Numbered from the stretch's first letter, positions 16,907 to 26,334 are shown. The stretch is DNA of 64,000 nt from an uncultured bacterium (GCA_937924755.1 CALEVZ010000037.1:1-64000), one strand, 5' to 3'. Numbers and translations: made by a program. Notes: a model not told the origin generated them from the letters alone.

Positions 16907-17656
16907 TTACCAGGACCCGGAGGCCCCGCCGCCCCCGAACCCTCCTCCGCCCGGTGAGAACCCTCCGAAACCTCCCAGGCCGCCCCCCCCGTAGCCGGCG
17001 CCGAAGCCTCCAGGGACGCCCCCCCACCTTGACGAGCGTCGGCCGCCGAGGCGAGTGGGCGGTGGCCCACCGGCAGCTGCGGCCATCGCGAGGAGGAAGA
17101 TGAAGACGATCAGGATGATGGCCAGCAGGATCAACCCGAAAAAGGGCCGGCGCTCGCCCCCGGCCGAAGGTGGGGGCGAGCCGGAAAAGATCTGCTCCAG
17201 GGCGCCCGCCAGCGCCAGGACCCCGCCCCCGTAGTCGCCCCGGGCAAAGTGGGGGCGGACGGCGTGGTCCAGCAGGCGGCGGGCGACCGCGTCGGGGATC
17301 GAACCCTCGAGCCCGTACCCCACCTCTAAACGCATGCGGCGCTCGGCGAGAAAGGCGAAAAAGACCACCCCATTGTCGAGGCCCGCCCGCCCCACCCGCC
17401 ACGCCTCGGCGCAGCGGATGGTGAAGTCCTCCAGCACCTCGCCCTCCAGGCTGGGGAAGAACACCGCGATCACCTGATGACCGTGCTTGCGCTCCAGGTC
17501 GGCGAGGGCGGCCTCACCCCGCTGGACGTCCGCCTGATCGAGTCTGCCTGTAAAATCGCTCAGGTACCGGGTGGGTACCGGGGGGACGTCCAGCGCGAGC
17601 GCCGGTAGGCCCACTGACAGAGTCAAGGCCGCCAGGCAGTTGCGCAGGACGTTCAT
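16907..17656 (-). CDS. TPM-domain (YgcG-like) exported membrane protein
   Basis: 249 aa. A signal peptide (residues 1-21, ending ALA) is followed by the TPM fold (about 30-150) with VNF-like motif positions represented by YLSDFTGRLDQADV, FFPSLEGEVLEDF, DNGVVFFAFLAERRMRLEVGYGLEG and HAVRPHFARGDYGGG. One membrane helix lies at about 170-190, and the Gly/Ser/Phe-rich tail ends GGGASGSW. This architecture with LemA next door is a common gene pair. TPM domains are linked to envelope quality control; no activity can be assigned. Confidence 0.82.
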   Translation of the reverse strand: MNVLRNCLAALTLSVGLPALALDVPPVPTRYLSDFTGRLDQADVQRGEAALADLERKHGHQVIAVFFPSLEGEVLEDFTIRCAEAWRVGRAGLDNGVVFFAFLAERRMRLEVGYGLEGSIPDAVARRLLDHAVRPHFARGDYGGGVLALAGALEQIFSGSPPPSAGGERRPFFGLILLAIILIVFIFLLAMAAAAGGPPPTRLGGRRSSRWGGVPGGFGAGYGGGGLGGFGGFSPGGGGFGGGGASGSW

Positions 17657-17680
17657 GCGGGGCGTGACCCGAGCTTTACC

Positions 17681-18271
17681 CTAGAACTGAACCTGGGGCG
17701 GCCGATCGGAACCAGGTGTGGCGGTGAAGTAGGGACGCTCGGCAAACCCCAGCAGGGAAGCGATGAACACCGTGGGAATGCGGCGCCTTGCCGTGTTGTA
17801 GGCCTGTGCCGCCTCGTTGAACCGCCGGCGTTCCACGGCGATGCGGTTTTCCGTTCCCTCCAGTTGCACCTGCAGGTCCCGGAATGCTTCTGTGGCGCGC
17901 AGTTCCGGGTAGCGCTCGACCACCACCAGCAGCCGCGACAGCGCCGACGACAGGCCGTCCTGGGCCTGCTGGAAGCGCTCCAGCTGGGCGGCGTTGGGCA
18001 CCTGCCCGAGGTTGACCTGTCCCACCCGCGCCCGCGCCTCCACCACGGCGGTCAGGGTCTCGCGCTCGAAGTCGCGTGCACCCCGCACGGTTTCCACCAG
18101 GTTGGGAATTAGATCGGCACGCCTTTGGTAGACGTTCTCCACCTGGCTCCAGGCTGTCTTGACACCCTCGTCCAGGCGGACCAGGGAGTTGTAGGAGGAG
18201 GCGATCCAACCTCCGACGATCAGCAGTCCGATGACGCTCGCCACCAGACACCCCAGGAGTCCCTTTTTCAT
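17681..18271 (-). CDS. LemA family membrane protein
   Basis: 196 aa from the ATG at 18271, chosen over 18286 because GGGAGGT lies 7 nt upstream, overlapping the stop of the acyltransferase gene. The N-terminal anchor (5-25) is followed by YNSLVRLDEGVKTAWSQVENVYQRRADLIPNLVETVRGARDFE and RYPELRATEAFRDLQVQLEGTENRI, both diagnostic for LemA. The rest is a helical bundle outside the membrane. It is paired with the TPM gene 24 nt downstream. The LemA/TPM pair is widespread but functionally obscure. Confidence 0.9.
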   Translation of the reverse strand: MKKGLLGCLVASVIGLLIVGGWIASSYNSLVRLDEGVKTAWSQVENVYQRRADLIPNLVETVRGARDFERETLTAVVEARARVGQVNLGQVPNAAQLERFQQAQDGLSSALSRLLVVVERYPELRATEAFRDLQVQLEGTENRIAVERRRFNEAAQAYNTARRRIPTVFIASLLGFAERPYFTATPGSDRPPQVQF

Positions 18272-18275
18272 CGAC

Positions 18276-19286
18276 TTACCTCCCATACACCGAATCCGGT
18301 GGGTCAGCAGGTCCCGCCCCGGCCTGACGGTGGGGGGGTATTGTAGCTGATTGCCAGAGCACGTCCTCCCCCGGCTGCGGGCGCCGTCGCCAGCGCCGGT
18401 GCATCCACACCCACTGCTCGGGGTGGGCGCGGATCTGCTGTTCGATACGCGCGCTCAGACGCGCCGTCAGCAGCCTGGCGTCCCGCTCGGGATCTTCGGA
18501 GAGTACCGGATCCCACGGTGGGTCGAAGGTGAGCAGCATGTCGCCGTTGGGCTGCCGCGCGGCAAAGGACGGCACGATGGGGCGCTTCGAGCGGCGGGCA
18601 AGCACCCCGGCGCCGGTGGGGGTCCACGCCGGAGTACCGAAGAACTCCACGAAACACCCCGGCGCGTCGATATCCTGATCGATGAGTAGCCCCAAGGTCG
18701 CTCCGGAACGACAGGCGGTGATCAGGGCCCGGCCCGCCCCCCTGCCCCGGCCAATGCTGGTGCCGCCGAAGCGCCCGCGCAGGGTGCGGATGATCGCATC
18801 AAAGCGGGGATCATCCAGGGCGCGCACGGCCACGGTCAGGGGGGTTCCCCGTGCCGCCAGGGCCAGGTTGAGCCACTCCCAGTTACCGCAGTGACCGGTG
18901 ACGATCACCGCTCCCTGGCCAGTAGAGATTCCCGCGTCCAGGTGCTCGAGACCGCAAAACGTCGTGCGGGCGAGCAGTTCTTCCGGGGCGACTCCCCACA
19001 GCCACACCACCTCGCCCGCCAGGCAGCCCAGGTGCCGGGCGCAGTCGCGGGCCAGGCGGTGGCGCCACTGGCGGTCGGCGGTGGGGAAGGCCAGGCGGAG
19101 GTGGTCCAGCATGCGCCGGCGTTCTCGCCGGGCCAGCCACCAGAGGAGGGTGCCGAGGCGTCTGCCTGCTCCCTGCCAGAACGCCAGGCCGGGCCGGGGG
19201 GAGATCCGCAGCAACCTGCGAAGCAATTCGTATCCCAGGCCGTAGCGCAGGTCGCGTAGTCTCGCGGGCACGGCTGAGTGTAGCAA
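18276..19286 (-). CDS. LpxL/HtrB-like lysophospholipid acyltransferase
   Basis: 336 aa. The acyltransferase motif HCGNWEW is at about residues 131-137, and a second block LIDQDIDAPGCFVEFFGTPAWTPTGAGVLARRS at about 215-247 matches the substrate pocket of the lipid A biosynthesis acyltransferase family. A C-terminal WVWMHRRWRRRP is typical. The family adds secondary acyl chains to Kdo2-lipid A or related lipids at the inner membrane. The track start is a TTG with no ribosome site; GTG 19271 is an alternative. Its end carries the ribosome site of the LemA gene. Confidence 0.85.
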   Translation of the reverse strand: MLHSAVPARLRDLRYGLGYELLRRLLRISPRPGLAFWQGAGRRLGTLLWWLARRERRRMLDHLRLAFPTADRQWRHRLARDCARHLGCLAGEVVWLWGVAPEELLARTTFCGLEHLDAGISTGQGAVIVTGHCGNWEWLNLALAARGTPLTVAVRALDDPRFDAIIRTLRGRFGGTSIGRGRGAGRALITACRSGATLGLLIDQDIDAPGCFVEFFGTPAWTPTGAGVLARRSKRPIVPSFAARQPNGDMLLTFDPPWDPVLSEDPERDARLLTARLSARIEQQIRAHPEQWVWMHRRWRRRPQPGEDVLWQSATIPPHRQAGAGPADPPDSVYGR

Positions 19287-19358
19287 TTCGGGGCGCAGAG
19301 CGTAGTGCCCTGGCTCGGGGCAGAGGCGAGTATCATGCCACGACGGGAGGGGAGGGAG

Positions 19359-20003
19359 ATGGCGCCGCCGGGGGAGCTGTTCATCGTTTCGTCACCGTCT
19401 GGGGGAGGCAAAACCACAATCATACGCGGGGTGATGGAGGAGCTGCGGCGCCAGGGGCGCGCAGCCTATTTCTCCGTCTCCCACACCACTCGGCCGCCCC
19501 GGGAGGGCGAGCGCGACGGCGTGGACTACCACTTCGTCGAGCGCTCGGAGTTTCGCCGCATGGTGGAGCGCCGCGAGTTTCTGGAGTACGCCGAGGTGCA
19601 CGGCAACCTGTACGGCACCTCCCGGCGGGAGGTGGAAGGCCGGCTGGAGAGCGGCTGCGACGTCTTCCTCGATATCGACGTGCAGGGGGCGCGCCAGGTG
19701 CGAGCTTTCCTGCCGGCGGCCGTCAAGGTGTTCATCTTCCCGCCCTCCTGCGAGGAGCTGCGTCGGCGTCTCCTGGCCCGGCGGCAGGACTCTCCCGAGG
19801 TGATCGAGCGGCGGATTCGGAACGCTTTGAAGGAAATGCGCGAATACGCCGAGTTCGACTATGTTATTATTAATGATCGCCTGGAGCAGGCGATTCGCGA
19901 TCTCGCTCAGGTGGTCGCGACCTCGCGCCTGCGGCCTCGCGCCATGCAGGCGGTGGTGCAGCCGATCATCGATTCATTCGCGAGCGAGGTGGAGGAGGAG
20001 TAG
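19359..20003 (+). CDS. gmk: Guanylate kinase
   Basis: 214 aa from the ATG at 19359, chosen because GGGAGGGGAGGG lies directly upstream and the earlier in-frame ATGs add a non-native N-terminus. The P-loop is SSPSGGGKTT (about 11-20), followed by the GMP-binding SHTTRPPREGERDGVDYHFV and LDIDVQGARQV. It phosphorylates GMP to GDP. The stop overlaps the rpoZ start by one base, and gmk-rpoZ-coaBC is a widely conserved order. Confidence 0.95.
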   Translation: MAPPGELFIVSSPSGGGKTTIIRGVMEELRRQGRAAYFSVSHTTRPPREGERDGVDYHFVERSEFRRMVERREFLEYAEVHGNLYGTSRREVEGRLESGCDVFLDIDVQGARQVRAFLPAAVKVFIFPPSCEELRRRLLARRQDSPEVIERRIRNALKEMREYAEFDYVIINDRLEQAIRDLAQVVATSRLRPRAMQAVVQPIIDSFASEVEEE

Positions 20004-20410
20004 TGGCTGATGTTGCCCTGGACAACGCGTTTCGCACCATTCTCATCGCCGCCGAGCGGGCCGAGCAGTTGATCAACGGCGCTCGGCCTCGTGTGGAAAG
20101 CCGTTTCGCCAAACCCGCCACCATCGCGCTGGACGAACTCTCGCGGGGACTGGTCCCCTGGCGCCCGGTGACCGCCGAGGAGTACGAGCAGCTGCGACTG
20201 CAGAAACTGGAGGCCCGCGCGGCCGAGGATCACGCTCCGATGTTCCTGCGGCCACCGTTGGCGGAACCTCTGCCCGCCGAGGAGACCGCCGAGGCCGAAG
20301 AGGAGCCGCTGGACGAGGACCTCGACGACGAGTTCGACGATGCCGACTATGACGATCTGGAGGATTTCGAGGAAGTCGTCGGCGACGAGGGCGGGGAGGC
20401 TGCTCCTTAA
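20003..20410 (+). CDS. rpoZ: RNA polymerase omega subunit
   Basis: 135 aa from GTG 20003. The conserved core is visible as AFRTILIAAERAEQLINGARPRV and KPATIALDELSRGLVPW (residues about 8-55), which bind and stabilise the beta-prime subunit. After residue 75 comes a long, strongly acidic tail (LDEDLDDEFDDADYDDLEDFEE), making it longer than the usual 70-110 aa. The gene order gmk-rpoZ-coaBC supports the call. Confidence 0.88.
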   Translation: MADVALDNAFRTILIAAERAEQLINGARPRVESRFAKPATIALDELSRGLVPWRPVTAEEYEQLRLQKLEARAAEDHAPMFLRPPLAEPLPAEETAEAEEEPLDEDLDDEFDDADYDDLEDFEEVVGDEGGEAAP

Positions 20411-20586
20411 GGGGCGGCTGACGGATCGATGGCGAGGGACGTCGCGGGCTCGGCGGGGGACGTTGAAAAGGCCTCCGTGGCACCGTCGAGAGGCGTGAAA
20501 TGGGCTGGCGGTAGCGGCCCGGGGGGACGATCGGGCCGGCCCTGTGGCCCTGCTCGTGCGCGCGCCGTGAGGGGGAATTGGCGCCC

Positions 20587-21780
20587 GTGAGCGGCGTGGT
20601 CGTTCTGGGGATCTCCGGCGGAATCGCTGCGTTCCGAGCCGCGGAGCTGGCGCGGGCGCTGGTGAGGGAGGGGTACGAGGTCTTCCCCATCCTCACCCGC
20701 AACGCCGCCCGGTTCGTCTCACCCTACACCCTGTCGATCCTCACCGGGCATGCGGCGCAGGTGTCGTTGTGGCGGGGCGAGGGCGCGGCGGTGGACCACA
20801 TCGAGCTGGCGCGCCGGGCCGACCTGTTGCTCGTCGCCCCGGCCACCGCCGACGTGCTTGCCAAGATGGCCGCCGGCATCGCCGACGATGCGCTGACCAC
20901 CTATGCGGTGGCCCACCGTCGGGGAGTGGTGTTGGCGCCGGCGATGAATACCTTCATGTGGCGGCACCCGGCCACCCAGGCGGCGGTGGAGGTCCTGGCA
21001 CGACGCGGAGCGGTGGTGGTGGCGCCCGAGGTGGGCGAGCTGGCCTGCGGGGACGTGGGGGAGGGCAGACTGGCGTCGCTGGAGCGGATCCTCGCTGCCG
21101 CGCTGGCCGCCTTGCCCCGGCGTGGACCGCTGGCCGGGCTGCGGCTGCTGATTACCGCCGGGGCGACGCGGGAGCCGCTGGATGCGGTGCGCGTTTTGAC
21201 CAACCGCTCCTCGGGGCGGATGGGTCTGGCGCTGGTTTCGGCGGCGCGGCGCCTGGGTGCTGAGGTCCGGCTCCTGGCGGGGGGCGGCATGGCCGTATTT
21301 GAGGTGGTGGAATGCGAGCGTTTCGAGACCGCCGCCGAGCTCGCCCAGCGGCTGGCAGTCCGGGCCCCGGAGGCCGACTGCGTCCTGCACGCCGCGGCGG
21401 TGGCCGACTTTCGCCCCGCCCACCCGGTGGCGGGAAAAATGGATCGACGCGGTGGTGCTCTCACGGTGGAGCTCGAACCGGTTCCCGACCTCGCAGCGGG
21501 GATGGCTCGTCCGCAAGGCCGCCCCTACCTGGTCATCTTCGCCGCCAACGCTAGCCACGAGCTCAGCGAGAGGGCGCACGCCAAACTGGTGGACAAGGGC
21601 GCGGACGCGGTTGTGGCCAACCCCATCGACGAGTCGGGGGCGGGCATGGAGAGCGTCACCAATCGGGCGTTGCTGCTCTCCCGCCGGGGACTGCGGCGGG
21701 AGTTTCCCCTGCAGGACAAGGAATCCTTGGCTAGGGAGCTGCTTCTCACCTTGGCGCCGGAGCTTTTGCAGGGGCGATGA
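20587..21780 (+). CDS. coaBC: Phosphopantothenoylcysteine decarboxylase / phosphopantothenate-cysteine ligase
   Basis: 397 aa from GTG 20587; the track starts 9 nt earlier at a TTG. The CoaC half (1-180) has [18 protein letters not shown], the catalytic His in VDHIELAR, and [13 protein letters not shown] (PxMNxxMW). The CoaB half has [25 protein letters not shown], the dimerisation and CTP-binding block. The bifunctional enzyme carries out two steps of coenzyme A synthesis. Its stop overlaps the next start (ATGA). About 176 bp of non-coding DNA separates it from rpoZ. Confidence 0.94.
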   Translation: MSGVVVLGISGGIAAFRAAELARALVREGYEVFPILTRNAARFVSPYTLSILTGHAAQVSLWRGEGAAVDHIELARRADLLLVAPATADVLAKMAAGIADDALTTYAVAHRRGVVLAPAMNTFMWRHPATQAAVEVLARRGAVVVAPEVGELACGDVGEGRLASLERILAAALAALPRRGPLAGLRLLITAGATREPLDAVRVLTNRSSGRMGLALVSAARRLGAEVRLLAGGGMAVFEVVECERFETAAELAQRLAVRAPEADCVLHAAAVADFRPAHPVAGKMDRRGGALTVELEPVPDLAAGMARPQGRPYLVIFAANASHELSERAHAKLVDKGADAVVANPIDESGAGMESVTNRALLLSRRGLRREFPLQDKESLARELLLTLAPELLQGR

Positions 21781-22496
21781 ACCTGGCCACGGTCGAGCTG
21801 CTGAGATACCTCCGCGAGCTGGGTTGGAGCGATGTGGAGCTGCCGCCGCCTTCTCCCTTCGTTTCAGCTTCTCCCGTCGCCTCTCCGGCTCCTCTACCGC
21901 CGCCGGCAGCTGGCGGCAGTGCGGGCGAGATGCTGGCCGCGCTGGCGGCGCAGCTGGCCGATTGCCGGCGCTGCCGGCTGTGCGAGGGCCGCACCCAGGT
22001 AGTGTTCGGCGTGGGTAACCCGCAGGCCCGGTTGATGTTCATCGGGGAGGGACCGGGGCAGGAGGAGGACCGACTGGGCGAGCCCTTTGTCGGCCGGGCG
22101 GGGAGGCTGCTGGACGCCATGTTGCAAGCGCTGGGTTTGCCTCGCCGGGAGGTGTACATCGCCAACGTGGTCAAGTGCCGGCCACCAGGCAACCGCGATC
22201 CCCAGGATGATGAGGTGGCGGCCTGTCGGCCGTTTCTGGAACGGCAGGTGGAGCTGGTCAATCCGCAGGTCATCGTGACCCTGGGACGGGTTGCCGCGCG
22301 CCACCTGCTGGGTCGCTCGGAGGCGATGCGGGAACTGCGCGGCCGGTGGACGAGCTGGCGGGGACGCCGCGTGCTGCCCACCTACCATCCGGCGTTTTTG
22401 CTGCGAACTCCCTCCGCCAAGGCCGAAGCCTGGCGAGACCTGAAGGAAGTCAGGCGTTCACTGTCCCTTGCCAGAGGTGAGGCGGGTCCGGCGTAG
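21777..22496 (+). CDS. Uracil-DNA glycosylase, family 4 type
   Basis: 239 aa. A 60-residue Pro/Ala-rich N-terminal part precedes the UDG fold. Fe-S ligands are visible as CRRCRLC (Cys-x2-Cys in the family, about 63-69), [11 protein letters not shown] and AACRPF. The active-site motif [20 protein letters not shown] is complete, and a late YHPAFLLR (motif 2) is present. It removes uracil from DNA. The N-terminal extension resembles that of Udg4 proteins fused near phage SPO1-type polymerase domains. ATGA overlap with coaBC. Confidence 0.9.
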   Translation: MNLATVELLRYLRELGWSDVELPPPSPFVSASPVASPAPLPPPAAGGSAGEMLAALAAQLADCRRCRLCEGRTQVVFGVGNPQARLMFIGEGPGQEEDRLGEPFVGRAGRLLDAMLQALGLPRREVYIANVVKCRPPGNRDPQDDEVAACRPFLERQVELVNPQVIVTLGRVAARHLLGRSEAMRELRGRWTSWRGRRVLPTYHPAFLLRTPSAKAEAWRDLKEVRRSLSLARGEAGPA

Positions 22497-22528
22497 GGGT
22501 GCCCCCGTGGTATAGTGGAGGCACAGCG

Positions 22529-24244
22529 ATGCCTCGGGTGTGGCTTTTCTCGCGCTCGCTCCTCTACCCGCTCACGGCGGTTCTGGTGCTTCTCGCGGCG
22601 CTGCCCGTTCTCCTGGTCGGGTGGGGGTTTGTTCGCTCCAACAGCGAGCAGGTTTCGACCCTCGAGAAGCAATACCTCACCCGGCAGGCGGTGGGTCTGG
22701 GACGCGAGATCGAGCTCTTTTTCGTGGACACCGTCGGCCGCCTGGAGACCGTCGCCCAGGTGGTGCGTCCCCGCTCGCACCTGCCGGGGGGCGCGGGGGA
22801 GGCGGCGGCTGCTTTGCGGCAAATCGTCGAGTCCAACCGCCGTGTCATCCTCCTGCGCCTGTTGGACGAGAGTGGCAAGGGGCCTTTCGTGCAGAGCCGG
22901 GCTCTGCGCCCGGAGGCAGAAGAAGTTTTGGAGGCGAGGCTGGAGCAGGCATTTACCTTGAACCTCTCGGGGCGACCGGTACGCGACGAGTTGTTGCGCC
23001 TGCCCGGGGCCGGCGCGGTGGCGGTGGTATCGCTGCCGGTGGTGCAGCAGGGTGGGGTGGTGGTGGCCTCGCTGCAGGGCGCCGTGTCCCTCGACTGGCT
23101 GAGTGCGCGGCTGGCCGACGAGGCCGCCAGCGGACTGGTGGTGGACGTTATCGACCGCAGCGGAGAGGTGCTCTTTTCCACCAATCCGGAGCGCCTCGGG
23201 CAGAGCGCCGCCGGCCATCCCCTGGTGCGGCAGTTCATGCACACCCCGGTACGTCTCACCACCACCTACCAGGACCCCCTGACGCCCGCGGGTCCGCAGG
23301 TGCTGGGCAGTCTCTGCCCGGTGGAGGGGGTGCCGTGGGCGGTGGTGGCTGCCCGCGATCTCGACGTGGCTTTCGCGGCGGTGCGGGCGATGGGGCAGCG
23401 CACGGCGGTACTGGCCCTCGCCACCACCACCCTGGCGGTGCTGGCGGGGGGGGCCCTGGCGCGCCGCATCACCTCGCCCCTGCGCCACCTGGCGGAGGTG
23501 ACGACGGCGGTGGCCCGGGGAGAGTTCTCCCGACGCGTTCCGGTCACCTCTCAGAACGAACTGGGACAGCTCGCCTCCAACTTCAACTTGATGGCGGCGG
23601 AGGTGGAAAGTTATGTGCAGTCGCTACGGCGGGCGCTGCGCGAGAACCAGGAGTTGATGCTGGACTCCATTCGCGCCCTCGCCGCCGCCATCGACGCCAA
23701 GAACCCGTACACCCGCGGTCATTCGGAGCGCGTGAGCCAGTACGCCGTGGCCATCGGCCGCCATCTGGGGCTTTCCAGCGAGGAGATGCAGAACCTCGAG
23801 ATCGCCGCCATCCTCCACGATGTCGGGAAAATCGGCATTGAGGACAAGATCCTCCTCAAGCCCTCTGCCTTGAGTGAGCAGGAGTTCGCCCAGATGCGCG
23901 GTCACGTCCTCAAGGGCGCCTCCATTGTCAGTCCTATCAAGCGCTTGCATGAAATCCTCCCCGGTATCCGGTCGCACCATGAGAACTGGGGGGGAGGGGG
24001 ATACCCGGACGGCCTGGTGGGCGAAGAAATTCCGCTGATGGCGCGCATCATCGCCGCGGCGGATGTCTTTGATGCCATGACCACTCATCGGCCGTATCAG
24101 CCGGCCATGGTGCTGGATTCGGTGCTGGCGCGAGTCCGGGAGCTGTCCGGCACACGCCTGGATCCCCGCGTGGTGGAGGCGTTTTTCAAGGCGGTCAGAG
24201 CGGGGGAGCTGGTGCCCCTGGGAAGCGTGGAGGTGGCGTCGTGA
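22529..24244 (+). CDS. Membrane sensor HAMP-HD-GYP putative c-di-GMP phosphodiesterase
   Basis: 571 aa from the ATG at 22529 with GGAGG 7 nt upstream. A first membrane helix (about 8-30) is followed by a periplasmic sensor of about 250 residues (dCache-like by size), a second helix near 290-312 and a HAMP linker. The HD-GYP domain (about 375-555) has RGHSERVSQYA, HDVGKIG (about 430-436), HH at 483-484 and a GYP motif. The usual HHExxDGxGYP reads HHENWGGGGYP here, so the Asp is replaced by Gly. It would hydrolyse c-di-GMP in response to an external cue. The TPR lipoprotein gene follows with a GTGA overlap. Confidence 0.88.
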   Translation: MPRVWLFSRSLLYPLTAVLVLLAALPVLLVGWGFVRSNSEQVSTLEKQYLTRQAVGLGREIELFFVDTVGRLETVAQVVRPRSHLPGGAGEAAAALRQIVESNRRVILLRLLDESGKGPFVQSRALRPEAEEVLEARLEQAFTLNLSGRPVRDELLRLPGAGAVAVVSLPVVQQGGVVVASLQGAVSLDWLSARLADEAASGLVVDVIDRSGEVLFSTNPERLGQSAAGHPLVRQFMHTPVRLTTTYQDPLTPAGPQVLGSLCPVEGVPWAVVAARDLDVAFAAVRAMGQRTAVLALATTTLAVLAGGALARRITSPLRHLAEVTTAVARGEFSRRVPVTSQNELGQLASNFNLMAAEVESYVQSLRRALRENQELMLDSIRALAAAIDAKNPYTRGHSERVSQYAVAIGRHLGLSSEEMQNLEIAAILHDVGKIGIEDKILLKPSALSEQEFAQMRGHVLKGASIVSPIKRLHEILPGIRSHHENWGGGGYPDGLVGEEIPLMARIIAAADVFDAMTTHRPYQPAMVLDSVLARVRELSGTRLDPRVVEAFFKAVRAGELVPLGSVEVAS

Positions 24245-25035
24245 ATCGCCGATGGTGTCACGTTCCGCTGCTTGCAGTTGTTCTCTTTGCCGGCCTGTAC
24301 GGATGCACGACCGCTCCCCCCGCAGCCCGCCGCGAGCAGTTGCCCCCCGAAATCGATGCCAACGATCCGCTGGCGCCGACGCTGTTGATGCAGCAGGGGC
24401 AGGCGCTGGTGCGGGAGGGGCGCATCGAGGAGGGGCGCGCCCGCCTGCAGGCCGCCCTCGCCCTCCAACCCAACAATCCGATCATCTTCAATCAGCTGGG
24501 GCTGGCGGAGATGACCGCCGGGCGGCCCTCCCGGGCGATTGAGCACTTTACCCGGGCCCTGCAGCTGGCCCCGGCGTTCTCCGATGCGCGCAACAACCGC
24601 GGCGCCGCCTACATGCAGGTGGGTCAGTTCTCCCTAGCCGAGGCCGATCTGTTGCAGGCGCTGGGTGATCGCTACTACCCTAACCGCGCCGGTGTGTACT
24701 TCAACCTGGGCTCGTTGAACCTGGCCAGGGGCAATTTGACGGCCGCCGTGGAAAATTTGCGCCGTGCCGTCGGACCCACTGGCCCCGTGGACGCGTACCT
24801 GCTGCTGGGCGACGTGGAGGAGCGGCTGGGGAGGTTTGAACTGGCGGAGTCGGCGCTGCGCGACGGCGTATCGCGTGCTCCGGAGAGAGCAGATGTACTC
24901 CTCGCCCTAGCTACCTTCCTGGATCGCCGCGGGCGTGGCGCCGAGGCCAGGAGCTATTTCGAAAAGATCATCCTGCTCGCCCCCGCCTCAAGCGAGGCGG
25001 AGCAGGCGCGCACACGCCTTAAGGTGGGGAGCTGA
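24241..25035 (+). CDS. TPR-repeat lipoprotein
   Basis: 264 aa from GTG 24241 (GTGA overlap). The signal peptide ends in the lipobox LYGC (Cys about 22), so it is lipid-anchored. About six tetratricopeptide repeats follow, with clear units such as PNNPIIFNQLGLAEMTAGRPSRAIEHFTRALQLAP. The layout resembles PilF/PilW, the lipoprotein that assembles the type IV pilus secretin, but no pilus genes are nearby, so a general scaffold role is safer. Linked to the HD-GYP sensor and a roadblock protein. Confidence 0.8.
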   Translation: MNRRWCHVPLLAVVLFAGLYGCTTAPPAARREQLPPEIDANDPLAPTLLMQQGQALVREGRIEEGRARLQAALALQPNNPIIFNQLGLAEMTAGRPSRAIEHFTRALQLAPAFSDARNNRGAAYMQVGQFSLAEADLLQALGDRYYPNRAGVYFNLGSLNLARGNLTAAVENLRRAVGPTGPVDAYLLLGDVEERLGRFELAESALRDGVSRAPERADVLLALATFLDRRGRGAEARSYFEKIILLAPASSEAEQARTRLKVGS

Positions 25036-25036
25036 C

Positions 25037-25399
25037 GTGCCGTTTCACTACCTCCTGACCAATCTGATGGCGGACGTACCTGGGCTGCGGGGGGCCGTCT
25101 TCGTCGACCCCGAGGGCGAGGCCATCGAGCACGTGAGCAGGGACGGCGGCCTGTACGAGTTGAAGCTCGAGGGAGCCTACCACGGTATCTTCCTGCGTCG
25201 AGCCAGCCAACTGGCCTCGGTGGTCGGAGCCGGCGAATTGGAGCGTCTGGTGGTGGCTGGCTCGGGGTTGCAGGTGGTGACCACCGCTTTGAAGGACGGG
25301 TATTATCTGGTGCTGGTGCTGGATGCCGGCGCCCCGATCTCAACCCTTCGCGGCCCGATGCTGCGCACCGTTGCCGCGCTGAACCGAGAAATTATCTGA
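25037..25399 (+). CDS. Roadblock/LC7-like (MglB-like) protein
   Basis: 120 aa from GTG 25037, 1 nt after the TPR gene stop, with GGTGGGG upstream. The fold pattern is that of roadblock/LC7 proteins: an N-terminal helix LLTNLMADVPGLRGAVFVDPEGEAIEHVS, then strands LVVAGSGLQVVTTALKDGYYLVLVLDAG and a final helix LRGPMLRTVAALNREI. MglB, the GTPase-activating partner of MglA, belongs to this family, and an MglA-type GTPase is encoded at 41093-42463. The pairing is inference. Confidence 0.65.
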   Translation: MPFHYLLTNLMADVPGLRGAVFVDPEGEAIEHVSRDGGLYELKLEGAYHGIFLRRASQLASVVGAGELERLVVAGSGLQVVTTALKDGYYLVLVLDAGAPISTLRGPMLRTVAALNREII

Positions 25400-25428
25400 C
25401 GTCGGCATCCCGGCCCGGGGGGTGATGC

Positions 25429-26334
25429 GTGGAGCTGTGGGAACGCCTGCGAAAGGGGCTGGGAGCCACCCGCGCCCTTTTCGGCGAGAGACTGATGGGC
25501 GAGGGCGGGAGGGTCCGTGTCGAGGCGCTGGAGGAAGCGCTGCTGGTGGCCGACGTGGGCGTCGAAACGGCGGAGGGGATCGTTCGTGACTTTGCTCGGG
25601 CCTCCCGTTCCGAAGTGGCCGATGCCGGTGGCGAGTTGGCATGGCTGAAAGCGCGCCTGCGCCGCCTGCTGTCGGACGACGGCACACCGCCGCAGCGCGG
25701 TATGCCCCACGTGGTTCTCGTCGTAGGCGTCAACGGCACAGGCAAGACCACCACGGTGGCCAAGCTGGCGGCCGCCGCCCGGGCGGCGGGCCGCAGCGTG
25801 GTGATGGTGGCCGCTGACACCTTCCGGGCCGCCGCGGTGGAGCAGCTGCAGAGCTGGGGGCAGCGTCTCGGCCTGGAGGTGGTGGCCCACCGGCAGGGCG
25901 CCGACCCCGCCGCGGTGGTTTTCGATGCCCTCAACGCCGCCAAGTCCCGCAAGCTCGACGAGGTGATCGTGGACACCGCCGGGCGACTGCACACCAAGCA
26001 CAACCTCATGGCGGAGCTGGAAAAGGTGCGCAGGGTGTGCGGTCGAGCAGTCACCGGGGCGCCCCAGGAGGTGCTGCTGGTGTTGGATGCCACCACCGGA
26101 TCCAACGGTCTTGCCCAGGCTCGAGAGTTTCGCGAGCACGCCGGCGTCACCGGTGTGGTGCTGACCAAGCTGGACGGGACGGCAAAAGGTGGAGTGGTCC
26201 TGGCGGTGGCCAGGGAGCTGGGCGTGCCGGTGAAGTGGGTCGGGGTGGGGGAGAGCGTCGAGGATTTGCTGCCGTTCTCCGCCGATGCTTTCGTCGAGGC
26301 ATTGCTGGAGCCGCTGCAGGGAGAGTCGAGGTGA
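25429..26334 (+). CDS. ftsY: Signal recognition particle receptor FtsY
   Basis: 301 aa from GTG 25429. A short helical N domain (about 1-85) is followed by the SRP GTPase G domain. It has the P-loop GVNGTGKTTTVAKLA (about 100-114), DTFRAAAVEQL, DTAGRLHTKHNLM, TKLDGTAKGGV and GVGESVEDLLPF. HTKHNLM and GVGES distinguish FtsY from Ffh, as does the absence of an M domain. The acidic A domain of E. coli FtsY is absent, as in many bacteria. It docks SRP-ribosome complexes at the membrane. GTGA overlap with ribD. Confidence 0.95.
   Translation: MELWERLRKGLGATRALFGERLMGEGGRVRVEALEEALLVADVGVETAEGIVRDFARASRSEVADAGGELAWLKARLRRLLSDDGTPPQRGMPHVVLVVGVNGTGKTTTVAKLAAAARAAGRSVVMVAADTFRAAAVEQLQSWGQRLGLEVVAHRQGADPAAVVFDALNAAKSRKLDEVIVDTAGRLHTKHNLMAELEKVRRVCGRAVTGAPQEVLLVLDATTGSNGLAQAREFREHAGVTGVVLTKLDGTAKGGVVLAVARELGVPVKWVGVGESVEDLLPFSADAFVEALLEPLQGESR

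Noticed and set aside
20411-20586. Small gene between rpoZ and coaBC
   Set aside because: No frame with a plausible start and ribosome site, and no recognisable structure.
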